Of a stretch of 64,000 nucleotides of DNA, positions 8,758-17,486 are shown one piece after another; positions within the stretch are counted from its first letter, which is position 1; every line of letters begins with the position of its first letter. Under the pieces are notes generated by a model. That model saw only the letters and a program-made list of their open reading frames with translations, was not told where the DNA came from and did no database searches. The DNA is from Anatilimnocola aggregata (GTDB taxonomy: Bacteria > Planctomycetota > Planctomycetia > Pirellulales > Pirellulaceae): positions 1,922,001 to 1,986,000 of the forward strand of contig NZ_CP036274.1 of the NCBI RefSeq assembly GCF_007747655.1, in the 5' to 3' direction. Position numbers and translations under genes: made by a program.

Positions 8758-8947
8758 AAAGTGGTATCAACCCAAAAATCTACTTCCGACGAAAAGAAAG
8801 GCCTGGCCATGAACGTCTACCGCAAACCGGCTGGCCTTGCCAGTGGCCATCGTCGACTGACGTCAAACCGCGTATCATATGCAAAGGTAGGGTATTTCAT
8901 CGCGGCAAATGAACGAGTGAAGGCCTGCGGTCCCTACAGGTGCGACT

Positions 8948-9556
8948 ATGCCCGTGGACGATTCCCCAGTAACCCGAGCCAGCCTGCTAGTGCAACTTCG
9001 CGACGGCGACAATCAAGTCGCGTGGCAGGAGTTCGCCCGGTTGTATGGCCCCGTGATCTACGGCTTTGCCCGCAAACGCGGGTTGCAAGACGCCGACGCA
9101 GCCGACCTGATGCAGGACGTCATGCGGTCCGTTTCGTCGGCCATCGGCCGGCTCGACTACGACCGCAAACAGGGGACGTTTCGCGGCTGGCTGTTCACCA
9201 TCACGCGCAACAAGATCTTCAACTTTCTGTCCGCGCGCCGCATTCGCCCGCAAGGTTCGGGCGATACCACGACGAACAAAATGTTGGACTCCACACCGGC
9301 CGAAACCGACGGGCAGGATGCGTGGGAACTCGAGTATCAGCGCCGCATCGCCGCGCTGGCAATGGACAAAATCAAGAGCGAATTTCAAGAGAGCAGCTGG
9401 CAGGCATTTTGGCTGACCGCCGTCGAAGGGAAGTCAGCTGGCGAAGTGTCCAAGCAGATTGGCTTGTCGACCGGAGCCATTTACGTCGCCAAGAGTCGCG
9501 TCCTCGCCCGACTGAAAGAAGAAGTCGAAACGCTGCGGAGGCAAGATGATGAATAA
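8948..9556 (+). CDS. ECF-type RNA polymerase sigma factor
   Basis: A 202-residue sigma-70 family protein with ECF layout. Region 2 reads AWQEFARLYGPVIYGFARKRGLQDADAADLMQDVM..GRLDYDRKQGTFRGWLFTITRN, with the family DAxDLxQ and FRxWL signatures. Region 4 reads SSWQAFWLTAVEGKSAGEVSKQIGLSTGAIYVAKSRVLARLKEE. It should direct RNA polymerase to a dedicated promoter set. The gene overlaps the following kinase by 11 bases, so sigma factor and kinase are translationally coupled. Such ECF-kinase pairs are a known planctomycete theme, and the kinase probably governs sigma activity. Confidence 0.94.
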   Translation: MPVDDSPVTRASLLVQLRDGDNQVAWQEFARLYGPVIYGFARKRGLQDADAADLMQDVMRSVSSAIGRLDYDRKQGTFRGWLFTITRNKIFNFLSARRIRPQGSGDTTTNKMLDSTPAETDGQDAWELEYQRRIAALAMDKIKSEFQESSWQAFWLTAVEGKSAGEVSKQIGLSTGAIYVAKSRVLARLKEEVETLRRQDDE

Positions 9557-11789
9557 CAATAAAACCACCACCGCCTGCCCACCCACCGAAGAGCTGCGGC
9601 AACTGCTCGGGACCGGCCTCTCTAGCGATCAGCAGCAGGGGATGACTTCGCACCTCGACAACTGCGAATGCTGCCAGGCCAAGCTCGAAGAGCTGGCGAC
9701 CGAAGGGACCAACCTATCGAGCGTTGTGCAGCATGTTACCGATAGCGAACCGATGGTTACGTCGGCCTATTGGCCCGCGTTGCGCGCGGTCGATGCCGCG
9801 GTTAAACAGGCGGTGCTCGCCAAGGCTCCCCCCGCAGCGCCGCCGAAACCGCGCTCGCGCGAGGCCAAGCTCGATTTTTTAGAACCGGCCAGCGATCCCT
9901 CGTATCTCGGCCGGCTCGCGCACTTCGATGTGATGCGCGTCCTCGGTCGCGGGGGCATGGGCGTCGTGCTCGAAGCGTTCGATTCGAAATTGCAGCGCAA
10001 CGTCGCCATCAAAGTCCTCGATCAGGAATATGCCGAAGATGAAATCGGCAAGCAGCGGTTTTGCCGCGAAGCGCGCGCTGCGGCGTCAGTCACGCACGAG
10101 AACGTGGTCGCTGTTCATCAGGTGGAACGTTCGGGCGAGCATGGCATCGCGTTTCTCGTCATGCAGTTGATTTCGGGCGAGACGCTCGAACAAAAACTGG
10201 CTCGTGAGAAGAAACTGCCACCGAAAGAGATCGTCCGCATCGGCATGGAAGCAGCGCGGGGCTTAGCGGCCGCGCATGCACTGGGACTCATTCACCGCGA
10301 TATCAAGCCGGGCAATATTCTGCTCGAACCGCCGCACGATCGCGTCAAACTCACCGACTTCGGTCTCGCCCGCATTGCCGAAGATGTGAAGCTCACCCGC
10401 ACCGGCTTCGTCAGCGGCACTCCGTTGTACATGGCTCCCGAGCAAGCGCTCGGCGGCGAACCTGACCCGCGCAGCGACTTGTTCAGCTTGGGCGCGATCA
10501 TGTACGAAATGGCGACCGGCCAGACGCCATTCACCGGCAGTTCGGCCCTTGCTATTTTGAAACAAATCACCGAAGTAAAACACAAGCCGGCGCGGGAAGT
10601 GAATCCTGAAGTTCCGCAGTGGTTGTCCGAAACCATCGACGAACTGCTCGCGAAGAAGCCGAGCGACCGCTTTCAAACTGCCAGCGATCTGGCCGAAGTG
10701 CTGGAATATCACTGGGCTCACCTCAAGACATCGTCCGACGAATTACCTGGCGTTTGCCAGATTGAATTGCGTCAGCGGCAGTTTCGCACCCGGCTGACGA
10801 TTGCGACGGTCGGCATCACGCTCCTGGTCCTAGGTTTGTTCTCCGGTTCGTTCATCCGCGGCCTGTTCAGCGGCGCATCCGTTCCGGCAGTGGTCGCCCC
10901 CGTTTCGACCGCGGAACCAATTGCCGTCCTCAGTGCCAATGCGGGCTCGGTCTGGTCGGTCTCGTTCGATCCGACGAGTAAGACCGTGGCGATGTCCACG
11001 GAAGACGGCAGTGTGCGGTTGTGGGACTTGCCGACCAAGAGTGTGAATGCCACGCTCGAAGCGCATAGCGGGCTCGTGTGGAACGCTCAGTTCGCGCACG
11101 ACGGTCAATACCTGGCGACAGCCGGCGACGACAGCCTGCTGAAGATCTGGAAAATCGGGCAGTCCGAACCGCTGCAAACGTTTAAGAATGCCAACGCGAT
11201 TCGCGGTCTCGCGATCTCGCGCGATGGCAAGTCCCTCTACGCTGGTGGCCGCGATGGGAGCTTGAACAAATACTCGCCGGATGCGGCCGAACCATTGGGC
11301 ACGACCCAGCAACAAAAGGCGATCTTCGCGGTCGCGCTCACTCCCGATGGTCACACCCTCGCTACCGCGGGGAGCGATAAAGCCATTCGCCTGTGGGATG
11401 CCGACACGCTCAAGCAAAAGCTGCCGCTCGAAGGTCACTCCGGGCCCGTTTATGGCCTGTCGTTCAATAGCGACGGTCACAAGCTGGCCTCGGCAGGCTG
11501 GGATAAGACCGTGCGCATTTGGGATGTGGGCACTGGCCTGCTCATCAAGTCGTGGGACGGCAACAGCGGTGACCTGTGGGGAATCGCTTACACACCCGAT
11601 GGCACCAAGCTGGCGACCGCCGGACAAGACGGCTCCGTGAAACTGTGGAACGCTGAAGATGGCAAATTGCTCGCCACTTATCTGGGTCACAAGACCACGG
11701 TTCATACGGTGGCCTTCAATGGCGATGGCACACTCCTCGCCTCCGGCGGTCGCGATGGCTCTGCCCGTGTGTGGCCGGTGAAAAAGTAG
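9546..11789 (+). CDS. Ser/Thr kinase with anti-sigma-like zinc motif and WD40 propeller
   Basis: A 747-residue protein. Residues 36-43 (HLDNCECC) form an HxxxCxxC motif as in zinc-binding anti-sigma factors. The kinase domain runs from about 127 to 390, with glycine loop GRGGMG, Lys156 (VAIKVL), HRDIKPGN at 250-257 and DFG at 271-273, so it looks active. One membrane span follows at about 414-432 (LTIATVGITLLVLGLF). The rest is a WD40 propeller with repeats such as VRLWDLP, LKIWKIG, IRLWDAD, VRIWDVG and VKLWNAE. It overlaps the sigma gene. The layout suggests a membrane receptor that binds the sigma factor through the zinc motif and senses signals through the propeller; that is inference. Confidence 0.93.
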   Translation: MMNNNKTTTACPPTEELRQLLGTGLSSDQQQGMTSHLDNCECCQAKLEELATEGTNLSSVVQHVTDSEPMVTSAYWPALRAVDAAVKQAVLAKAPPAAPPKPRSREAKLDFLEPASDPSYLGRLAHFDVMRVLGRGGMGVVLEAFDSKLQRNVAIKVLDQEYAEDEIGKQRFCREARAAASVTHENVVAVHQVERSGEHGIAFLVMQLISGETLEQKLAREKKLPPKEIVRIGMEAARGLAAAHALGLIHRDIKPGNILLEPPHDRVKLTDFGLARIAEDVKLTRTGFVSGTPLYMAPEQALGGEPDPRSDLFSLGAIMYEMATGQTPFTGSSALAILKQITEVKHKPAREVNPEVPQWLSETIDELLAKKPSDRFQTASDLAEVLEYHWAHLKTSSDELPGVCQIELRQRQFRTRLTIATVGITLLVLGLFSGSFIRGLFSGASVPAVVAPVSTAEPIAVLSANAGSVWSVSFDPTSKTVAMSTEDGSVRLWDLPTKSVNATLEAHSGLVWNAQFAHDGQYLATAGDDSLLKIWKIGQSEPLQTFKNANAIRGLAISRDGKSLYAGGRDGSLNKYSPDAAEPLGTTQQQKAIFAVALTPDGHTLATAGSDKAIRLWDADTLKQKLPLEGHSGPVYGLSFNSDGHKLASAGWDKTVRIWDVGTGLLIKSWDGNSGDLWGIAYTPDGTKLATAGQDGSVKLWNAEDGKLLATYLGHKTTVHTVAFNGDGTLLASGGRDGSARVWPVKK

Positions 11790-11815
11790 GCGGCATTGGT
11801 GGGCCGGTCGTTGGC

Positions 11816-12769
11816 CTACTGAAGACGCGCTTGCTGAACCGCGGCATCGATCGCGCGGAGCAGCGAGCGGTCGGTGGGCACATCCTGACCGAGTTCCCAG
11901 GCCATCACTCCGCCGAGACGCGACTCGAGTGCATACTCGGTCTTGCGGCGAATCATACTCAGGCCGTTGAAGTAGACGCCGTCGATTTCGTCGACGTCCG
12001 GTTTTGGATCATGCCGGGCGACAATCTCGCGATACGCCAGCGATCGATTGCGACGGAGAATATCTCGGCCATAAAAGGGCATGCCAAGCACAATCTTCTC
12101 AGCCGGCACGCCGGCCTCCTTCAGCGTTTTGACATCGGCGACTGCACCCTCGAACGTCGAATGCTTGTCGTCGTGATCGTAGGCCATCACTTGCACCCAG
12201 TGCGCAGCCGTAAAAGCCTCTGGTGGCATCTTTTGCCAGGCGGCAATTGTCACCGACAGCAGCAACCCGTGGGGCTGAAAGCCGGCGCGAAGTTCGGTGA
12301 GCAACCGGCCGTAACCCTCCTGCTCGGCTTCGTCGCGCGGATGCTCCCAGTCGAGATCGATGCCGTCGAGGCGTTCTTCCAAGCAGAGTCGCACGGCCTC
12401 CTTCACGAACACTTGCCGCTTCTCGGGCGACGTAGCGACGGTGGCAAAGTGCTTCGACCGTTCCCAGCCACCAATGCACAAGATCAACCGCACGCGCTCC
12501 TTGGTCTTCCACTGGCGCAGTTCGTCCCACGGCACTTTTGCTAAGCGCGAACGGTTAATACCACCGAACTCCGTCGGCTCTGCCGAGAAGACGATGAGGT
12601 CGGTCAGGTAGCGCGCCAACCGCGGCTCGAACTCGGCCAGCCGGTATTCCGGCAAATAGGCAGCCACGCGAAAACCCGCAGGTTGAACGCGCGGAACATC
12701 CTGGGCCTGCAACGCAGGCAACACCAGCAACAAGCAGGCGGTGAACGAGAGAACCAAGCCAGGTTTCAT
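11816..12769 (-). CDS. Secreted glycoside hydrolase family 18 protein
   Basis: A 317-residue protein with a signal peptide (MKPGLVLSFTACLLLVLPALQAQ). The catalytic motif of GH18 is present as LDGIDLDWE (DxxDxDxE), preceded by the LILCIGGWE strand (SxGG-like). It is followed by MAYDHDD and the GMPFYGRD strand, and ends with GVMAWELGQDVPTD, the conserved Trp strand. It should cleave beta-1,4 bonds of chitin or a related amino sugar polymer, acting outside the cytoplasm. At about 290 mature residues it is a bare catalytic domain without a binding module. It lies downstream of the ThuA gene on the same strand. Confidence 0.93.
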   Translation of the reverse strand: MKPGLVLSFTACLLLVLPALQAQDVPRVQPAGFRVAAYLPEYRLAEFEPRLARYLTDLIVFSAEPTEFGGINRSRLAKVPWDELRQWKTKERVRLILCIGGWERSKHFATVATSPEKRQVFVKEAVRLCLEERLDGIDLDWEHPRDEAEQEGYGRLLTELRAGFQPHGLLLSVTIAAWQKMPPEAFTAAHWVQVMAYDHDDKHSTFEGAVADVKTLKEAGVPAEKIVLGMPFYGRDILRRNRSLAYREIVARHDPKPDVDEIDGVYFNGLSMIRRKTEYALESRLGGVMAWELGQDVPTDRSLLRAIDAAVQQARLQ

Positions 12770-12811
12770 AACGATCCGTGTGACGCGTTTGGCAAAAGAA
12801 AAAGGGATCGG

Positions 12812-13543
12812 TCATTTCTGCATTTGTGCGGGGTCGCGCTCGGCGGTCCAGAAGATGGCGTTGCTTAGCAGACGGCGAAAATTCTCATCCTGAAAATCTT
12901 CCGGCACGCCCAGCGAGGTATAGATCGTGCGGCCACCTTGGTAAGTATGAGCCCAGGTCACCGGCAGCGGCGTTTTTTTGTCCGACTCGACCACTTGCAG
13001 CACTTCGGCATCGTCGGCCAGCTTGTCGTTGCCGTAGTAACCTTTCGAAGTGATCGCCCCGACCCCTTTCAGCACCGGGTGCTCCGACTTGGCCGGCAGG
13101 GCAATTGCTTTGAACGGTGTGGTATAGCTGCCGGAGCCGCGATAGTTGCCCCCCAGTACCTGGCGGTCGAAGATCGCATTGTCGTCGGGTTGAAAGGCAT
13201 GGCTGGCGGTTCGCATCGCGACGATCGGCTTTCCTTGCTCCCAGTGGTTGCGAATGATCGCCATTTGTTCTGCAGGCAAATTCATGCGGCGGAGAAACAC
13301 CACCATCACATCGGCGGTCTTCAACTGCTCGAGATTGGGGAGCGATTTGCCGTCGTTGCCAAACGATGTTGTACACCGCACGCGAAACTTCTCTTCGAGA
13401 TACTTCTGATATCCGGTCAACGATTCCACCGGTTTGTATTCACCCGCGCCGAGCAGGTGAATCTTTAAAACCGCGGGCTCTGCACCACGGGCAGGCAAAG
13501 TGAGATAGCCAAGGACGAGCAGACAGAGCAGGGAGGGTTTCAT
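12812..13543 (-). CDS. Secreted ThuA-domain protein
   Basis: A 243-residue protein from the ATG at 13543 (MKPSLLCLLVLGYLTLPARG, a signal peptide). The frame is open to 13591, but the extra residues precede the signal. The ThuA (glutamine amidotransferase-like, trehalose-utilisation) fold is indicated by LKTADVMVVFLRRMNLPAEQMAIIRN, GKPIVAMRTASHAF, HPVLKGVG, LPVTWAHTYQGGRTIYTSLG and FRRLLSNAIFWTAE. ThuA domains are abundant in planctomycetes and may bind sugars or derivatives; no catalytic activity is assigned. A second, more distant ThuA protein is at 32523-33335. Confidence 0.87.
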   Translation of the reverse strand: MKPSLLCLLVLGYLTLPARGAEPAVLKIHLLGAGEYKPVESLTGYQKYLEEKFRVRCTTSFGNDGKSLPNLEQLKTADVMVVFLRRMNLPAEQMAIIRNHWEQGKPIVAMRTASHAFQPDDNAIFDRQVLGGNYRGSGSYTTPFKAIALPAKSEHPVLKGVGAITSKGYYGNDKLADDAEVLQVVESDKKTPLPVTWAHTYQGGRTIYTSLGVPEDFQDENFRRLLSNAIFWTAERDPAQMQK

Positions 13544-13583
13544 CGTCGACTCTGCACGATTGGGTTCAGGGGGCAAAAACTGT

Positions 13584-13922
13584 CTACGCAAATCGCATAA
13601 GCAATACGAGCGACGCCACGGCCAGCACGATGCCAGCCATTTCGGAATAATTGAGCGATTCCTTGAAGACCACCACGCCGATCGTCGTCAGCATGAGGAC
13701 CATCGAGACCGAATAGAGCACGCTGATCGTCCCCAGCTTGAGGTGCCGCATGACGAACACCCAGCCGAACGCGGTCGAGGCATAAAAGGCAAACCCCAGA
13801 TAAAACCAGCCACTCCGCAGCGGATACTCCCGCCCGCTGGCCAGCTTCAAAAAGTAATCTCCCACCACCCCCAGCAAGCTGAAGGCAACGGTAACCAGCA
13901 CCGCCACGGCAGTCTTATCCAT
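13584..13922 (-). CDS. Small EamA/SMR-like membrane protein
   Basis: A 112-residue protein with four predicted membrane helices: AVLVTVAFSLLGVVGDYFLK, WFYLGFAFYASTAFGWVFVM, ISVLYSVSMVLMLTTIGVVVF and MAGIVLAVASLVLLM. Size and layout match small multidrug resistance or half-EamA transporters, which act as dimers. No membrane-embedded Glu is seen at the SMR position in helix 1, although a Glu occurs in KESLNYSE, so the transport mode is unclear. I chose the ATG at 13922 (MDKTAVAV); an ATG at 13979 would add a cysteine-bearing, non-membrane leader. It lies upstream of the ThuA gene on the same strand. Confidence 0.75.
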   Translation of the reverse strand: MDKTAVAVLVTVAFSLLGVVGDYFLKLASGREYPLRSGWFYLGFAFYASTAFGWVFVMRHLKLGTISVLYSVSMVLMLTTIGVVVFKESLNYSEMAGIVLAVASLVLLMRFA

Positions 13923-14739
13923 AATCGATCCGCATTCTTTGCTCGACTTGCAGCGAAAGGCCGGCGGGCATTTTAGCAAGTCGTTCGGCTGGCCGCGGCT
14001 TTCGCCTGCCAGCGGTCGTCGGCTAACTCCGCTCGCGGTGCCGCGCGATTTGGGTCAGGACGATATTCCGGGCCAACGCTGTGCGGCTGAAGGCTGGGGT
14101 GTGAGCTACCCGGAAATCGCCCCGACCCGGGTGAGGCCGACGGCGGCCGAAACTCTTTTGCGGAATACCTGCCAGCTCGTGACCAGAGGTGTCAAAGGGG
14201 TGCGTCTAATTGGTTGGCAATCGCTCTTTTTCAGCCTGGTCGATTTTTAAACTGCAAGCTGCCTGCTGCCAGAATTGGCTGAAGGTCGGCCTGTGGCGCG
14301 GGACCTTCGTTTCTTGGCGTCACCGACGGGCTCGCGTGAATTGGTTTGACGCGGGGCGTAAGTGAAGAAGGAATTGGAAATTGAGGAAAATGGAAATGCG
14401 GACTGCATTTCAGCAAGGGAGCATGGTTTTCCCTTGAGGCAGATGAGCCACGAATGAAGATGGAGATGCTGAGTAGTTAGCGATGTCTTGTCAGAGAGTT
14501 ATTCAGTCACTTTTATCTGGAAATTGAATCCGGCAATTTCAGGGGAAGTTTCCTGGTTGAAAACAACGAAGCAGCTTGCAGTGTTTCGACTTACGCAGTT
14601 TTGCCGGAGTTCGTTTTATTTGCGAATAACGGAAATTTTTTAGCCGTGGCCAGAAGCCGTAAGACGATCGCTGGTGAAGCCTACGGAGAACTGCACTCCA
14701 CGCTCAAGGGAGCCGGTTGCTCCCTTGCACGAGGTGTAC
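13923..14739. other. Long intergenic gap with no supported gene
   Basis: About 0.8 kb between two genes on the minus strand. The few open frames here (the longest about 100 codons on the plus strand from 13939) have no recognisable domain or start signal. The left part (13970-14200) is GC-rich and has local complementarity; the right part (14250-14600) is more AT-rich. CTTGCTAAAATG on the minus strand near 13970 could be the promoter -10 of the small membrane protein. I could not match this stretch to a known RNA. Confidence 0.6.
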
Positions 14740-15279
14740 TCAATTCGCCCGTTGAGGAAACTCAACTGTTTCGAGGTACTTCTTGATCATTGGAGGCAGT
14801 TCTTTCAATTCATCGGTAGTGCCAAACTTCAAATGCCACCACTGGCCTTCACGCTCCAAGTAAAGTTCGTAGGTCGACCACGCTGGATCATCGAACGTGT
14901 CGTGCCGGACAATTTCGGTCCGATCGAAGGCCGGCTGCCCTTGAAAATGCGTTTTGGCAAATCGATCAAGCGTTGGCTCGTCGCAGCCTTCAATCAAGAG
15001 GAGTGATTTCAATCGCCGGCCGGGTATGCCACGCGGTCCAATCGAGAGGAAGGGAGTATCCGGGCCGAAATCGGGCGCCAGGTCCCAATTCTTGGGAGCA
15101 ACGATCGACAGCCCCGATGGATGTCTGACGCGGTTGGCTTCCACCGGCAGGTCGGACGGAATCCGCTGGCCGCCTGGGCCTTTTGGATTTCGGGTGAGTT
15201 GCACCGCCGGATAGAGAATCGCGAATAGACCTATGGGGATTGCGATCACGATCAGCCATTCCAACCAGCGCGGTAACAT
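14740..15279 (-). CDS. Membrane-anchored hypothetical protein
   Basis: A 179-residue protein starting MLPRWLEWLIVIAIPIGLFAILYP, one N-terminal membrane helix. The remainder is soluble and probably periplasmic: it has HPSGLSIVAPKNWDLAPD, a strand pattern seen in PsbP/DUF1795-like lipoproteins, then ELYLEREGQWWHLKFGTTDELKELPPMIKKYLETVEF, which resembles the closing strand-helix of that fold. That similarity is by eye and weak. It stands alone between a gene-poor gap and the DUF1501 gene. I do not assign a function. Confidence 0.7.
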   Translation of the reverse strand: MLPRWLEWLIVIAIPIGLFAILYPAVQLTRNPKGPGGQRIPSDLPVEANRVRHPSGLSIVAPKNWDLAPDFGPDTPFLSIGPRGIPGRRLKSLLLIEGCDEPTLDRFAKTHFQGQPAFDRTEIVRHDTFDDPAWSTYELYLEREGQWWHLKFGTTDELKELPPMIKKYLETVEFPQRAN

Positions 15280-15442
15280 GGTGCGACCTCCAAAAGTGAA
15301 ACCCCCTTCGTGTCAACATTAGGGTCCAACGGCATGAAGACATCTCAGCATCTATCGTCCTTAAGGCTTGCAAGCCGCTCGACCATATAGCCGGCACCGA
15401 CCCTCAAATCGCTCGCGAGGAAATTCAACTTCAGTTCCGTTA

Positions 15443-16909
15443 TTAGGCCAGCACTTCCTTCACTACGTGGCCGGCCACATCAGTCAGGCGGAAGTCACGG
15501 CCGCTCATGCGGAAGGTCAGTTTTTGGTGGTCGAGCCCGAGGAGGTGGAGGATGGTGGCATGCAGGTCGTTCACGTGAACGCGGTCTTCGACCGCTTTGT
15601 GGCCCAACTCGTCGGTGGCTCCGTGCTTCACGCCACCTTTCACGCCGCCGCCCGCCAGCCAATAGGTGAAGGCGTGCGGATTGTGGTCGCGGCCGGTCCC
15701 ACCGGTTTGCACGATGGGGAGACGGCCGAATTCCCCGCCCCAGACGACAAGGGTATTCTCGAGCAGGCCCCGCTGCTTGAGGTCGGCGAGGAGCCCGGCG
15801 ATGGGAGTGTCGGTCTCGCCGGCGAACTGTTCGTGGTTCCCTTTGATGTCTTTGTGCCCGTCCCAGCTGCGTTCGTTCTCCATGCCACCGCTGTAGATCT
15901 GGACGAAGCGGACACCGCGCTCGACCAGGCGGCGGGCCATGAGGCACTGCTTGGCGAAATGGTCGCAACGTTTTTCGCCGACGCCGTACAACTTGTGAAT
16001 GTGCTCGGGCTCTTGCTGAATGTCGATCGCCTCGGGGGCGGCAAGTTGCATGCGATAGGCGAGTTCGAAGCTTTCGATGCGGGCGGCAAGTTCCGCTTCG
16101 TGCGGTCGCTCGGCCAGTTGCTTGCGATTGAGCCTGGCCAGCAGATCGAGGGCGGCCCGCTGTTGTTTATCGCCTTGGTCGGCGGGCCGATAAAGATTGT
16201 CGATGGCGTCGCCGCTGGGCTTGAGCCAGGTTCCTTGATACACGCTGGGGAGAAAGCCGGCTCCCCAGTTCTGCGAATATCCCTTGGGCAATCCGCGGCC
16301 CAGTGGATCGGTCATGGCGACGAAGGCAGGCAAGCTTTGGCTTTCACTGCCGAGGCCATAAGTGACCCAAGAGCCCACGCAAGGGTGCCCCATCTTGGCC
16401 ATGCCGGTGTTGATCATGAAGAGCGCGGGACTGTGGTTGTTCGAGCCGGTGTAGCAAGAGTGGACGAAGGCCATATCGTCGACGTGCTGGGCCATGCCGG
16501 GAAAGATGTCGCTGACCCAGGCTCCACTTTTGCCATGCTGAGCGAACTTGAAGGGCGACTTCATTACCGGCCCCACCTGCCCCGTGAAAAAGCCAGTGTT
16601 CTTATCGAAGCCTTTCAGCTCTTGCCCGTCACGCTTCTCCAGTTCCGGCTTATAGTCCCAGGTATCAACCTGGCTCGGCCCACCATTCATGAACAGCCAG
16701 ATGACGTTCTTCGCCTTTGCCGGAAAATGTCCCGCATGCGGAGCCAGTGGATTCAGCGGCGCTGTTCCCTTGCTGGTTGCGGACTCAGCTGCGAGCGAAT
16801 TGCTAAGCAGGCCTTCGTCGGCGAGCAAGGCAGCCAACGCGAGCATGCCGGCCCCGCCACCAGCTTGGGTGAGGAGATGACGACGGGAGAGTTGGGTGGA
16901 AGTTTGCAT
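15443..16909 (-). CDS. Tat-exported DUF1501 (sulfatase-fold) protein
   Basis: A 488-residue protein. The N-terminus LSRRHLLTQAGGGAGMLALAALLA carries a twin-arginine motif. DUF1501 segments follow: KAKNVIWLFMNGGPSQVDTWDYKPEL, MAQHVDDMAFVHSCYTGSNNHSPALFMINTG, HPCVGSWVTYGLGSE, CLMARRLVERGVRFVQIYSGG, LVVWGGEFGRLP and DHNPHAFTYWLAGGG. The fold is alkaline phosphatase/sulfatase-like with metal-binding His/Asp residues. In planctomycetes DUF1501 genes usually follow a PSD1 cytochrome gene and the pair may act on sulfated polysaccharides; the reaction is not established. Here the PSD1 gene is upstream but separated by a toxin-antitoxin pair. Confidence 0.93.
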   Translation of the reverse strand: MQTSTQLSRRHLLTQAGGGAGMLALAALLADEGLLSNSLAAESATSKGTAPLNPLAPHAGHFPAKAKNVIWLFMNGGPSQVDTWDYKPELEKRDGQELKGFDKNTGFFTGQVGPVMKSPFKFAQHGKSGAWVSDIFPGMAQHVDDMAFVHSCYTGSNNHSPALFMINTGMAKMGHPCVGSWVTYGLGSESQSLPAFVAMTDPLGRGLPKGYSQNWGAGFLPSVYQGTWLKPSGDAIDNLYRPADQGDKQQRAALDLLARLNRKQLAERPHEAELAARIESFELAYRMQLAAPEAIDIQQEPEHIHKLYGVGEKRCDHFAKQCLMARRLVERGVRFVQIYSGGMENERSWDGHKDIKGNHEQFAGETDTPIAGLLADLKQRGLLENTLVVWGGEFGRLPIVQTGGTGRDHNPHAFTYWLAGGGVKGGVKHGATDELGHKAVEDRVHVNDLHATILHLLGLDHQKLTFRMSGRDFRLTDVAGHVVKEVLA

Positions 16910-16946
16910 CGTGGAGCCAATCGGTAATGTCGCTAACTTTGGAAAT

Positions 16947-17213
16947 TTATCGCCGACGCTTTAGCGCTACCCTAACGTGGATCACCATTGCGGCTCGCGA
17001 TTTCGGGAAGACTACAAGCCATACAATCAAAGGTAAGCAACACAGAACCCGCACGTCTTCCATGCGCGACTCGCCAGCTTCCGCGGCATTGATCTGCAAC
17101 TGTTTTTCGATTTTTGCCGATGCCACGGTAATCGCCTCGCGCTCCGCAGCATTCAGCCAGATCGCGGCGAGTTCCGACTCAGCACGTGTTGACCAGTGGA
17201 CCTGCCACTTCAC
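16947..17213 (-). CDS. RelE/ParE-like toxin
   Basis: An 88-residue protein starting at GTG 17213, which overlaps the antitoxin stop as GTGA. It reads MKWQVHWSTRAESELAAIWL and continues with VASAKIEKQLQINAAEAGESR, the helix pair and linker of the ParE/RelE fold. It then has RVLCCLPLIVWLVVFPKSRAAMVIHVRV, the beta-sheet core, ending KRRR. ParE toxins inhibit gyrase and RelE toxins cut mRNA; which activity applies is not visible. I reject the longer frame from 17282 because it reads back into the antitoxin gene. It sits 37 bases before the DUF1501 start. Confidence 0.78.
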   Translation of the reverse strand: MKWQVHWSTRAESELAAIWLNAAEREAITVASAKIEKQLQINAAEAGESRMEDVRVLCCLPLIVWLVVFPKSRAAMVIHVRVALKRRR

Positions 17214-17446
17214 TTTCGCGACTCCAAGTCCGCGATGATTTCGGACAGTTGTCTGCCGTGAAGTGGCTGGGCTGCCCGCCATCTCATCTCTTCTTCTGAA
17301 ATCGCAGGCTCCAGGCTGATTTCATCGAGGGAATGCACCGCCTGAAACACTCCCCGGACGTTTCCCTGAGCATCACAGATCTCAATCACTTTGTCGGATT
17401 GGGGCAATAACGCCAAGACCGTATCGTCTAGCACAATGCGCGTCAT
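17210..17446 (-). CDS. Antitoxin-like small protein
   Basis: A 78-residue acidic protein (MTRIVLDDTVLALLPQSDKV..EPAISEEEMRWRAAQPLHGRQLSEIIADLESRK). The first half looks like a short beta-rich domain and the acidic helical tail is what toxin-binding antitoxins usually show. The tail contains the EPxISEEEmxRR-type stretch that I associate with planctomycete proteins encoded just before RelE/ParE-like toxins. The GTGA overlap with the toxin gene supports co-translation with antitoxin first. Assignment rests mainly on context. Confidence 0.7.
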   Translation of the reverse strand: MTRIVLDDTVLALLPQSDKVIEICDAQGNVRGVFQAVHSLDEISLEPAISEEEMRWRAAQPLHGRQLSEIIADLESRK

Positions 17447-17486
17447 CGATTACCTCCGCAAACTACTGGTGAACAAACTCACATCC

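Noticed and set aside
13970-14200. SRP, RNase P or 6S RNA in the GC-rich gap
   Set aside because: I looked for the SRP loop and the RNase P GAGGAAAGTC box on both strands and did not find them.
13939-14250. 103-codon plus-strand frame in the 14-kb gap
   Set aside because: No domain, no start signal, and composition like a chance frame in GC-rich DNA.
15368-16927. 519-codon plus-strand frame over the DUF1501 gene
   Set aside because: No domain; the minus-strand frame carries a Tat signal and the DUF1501 blocks.
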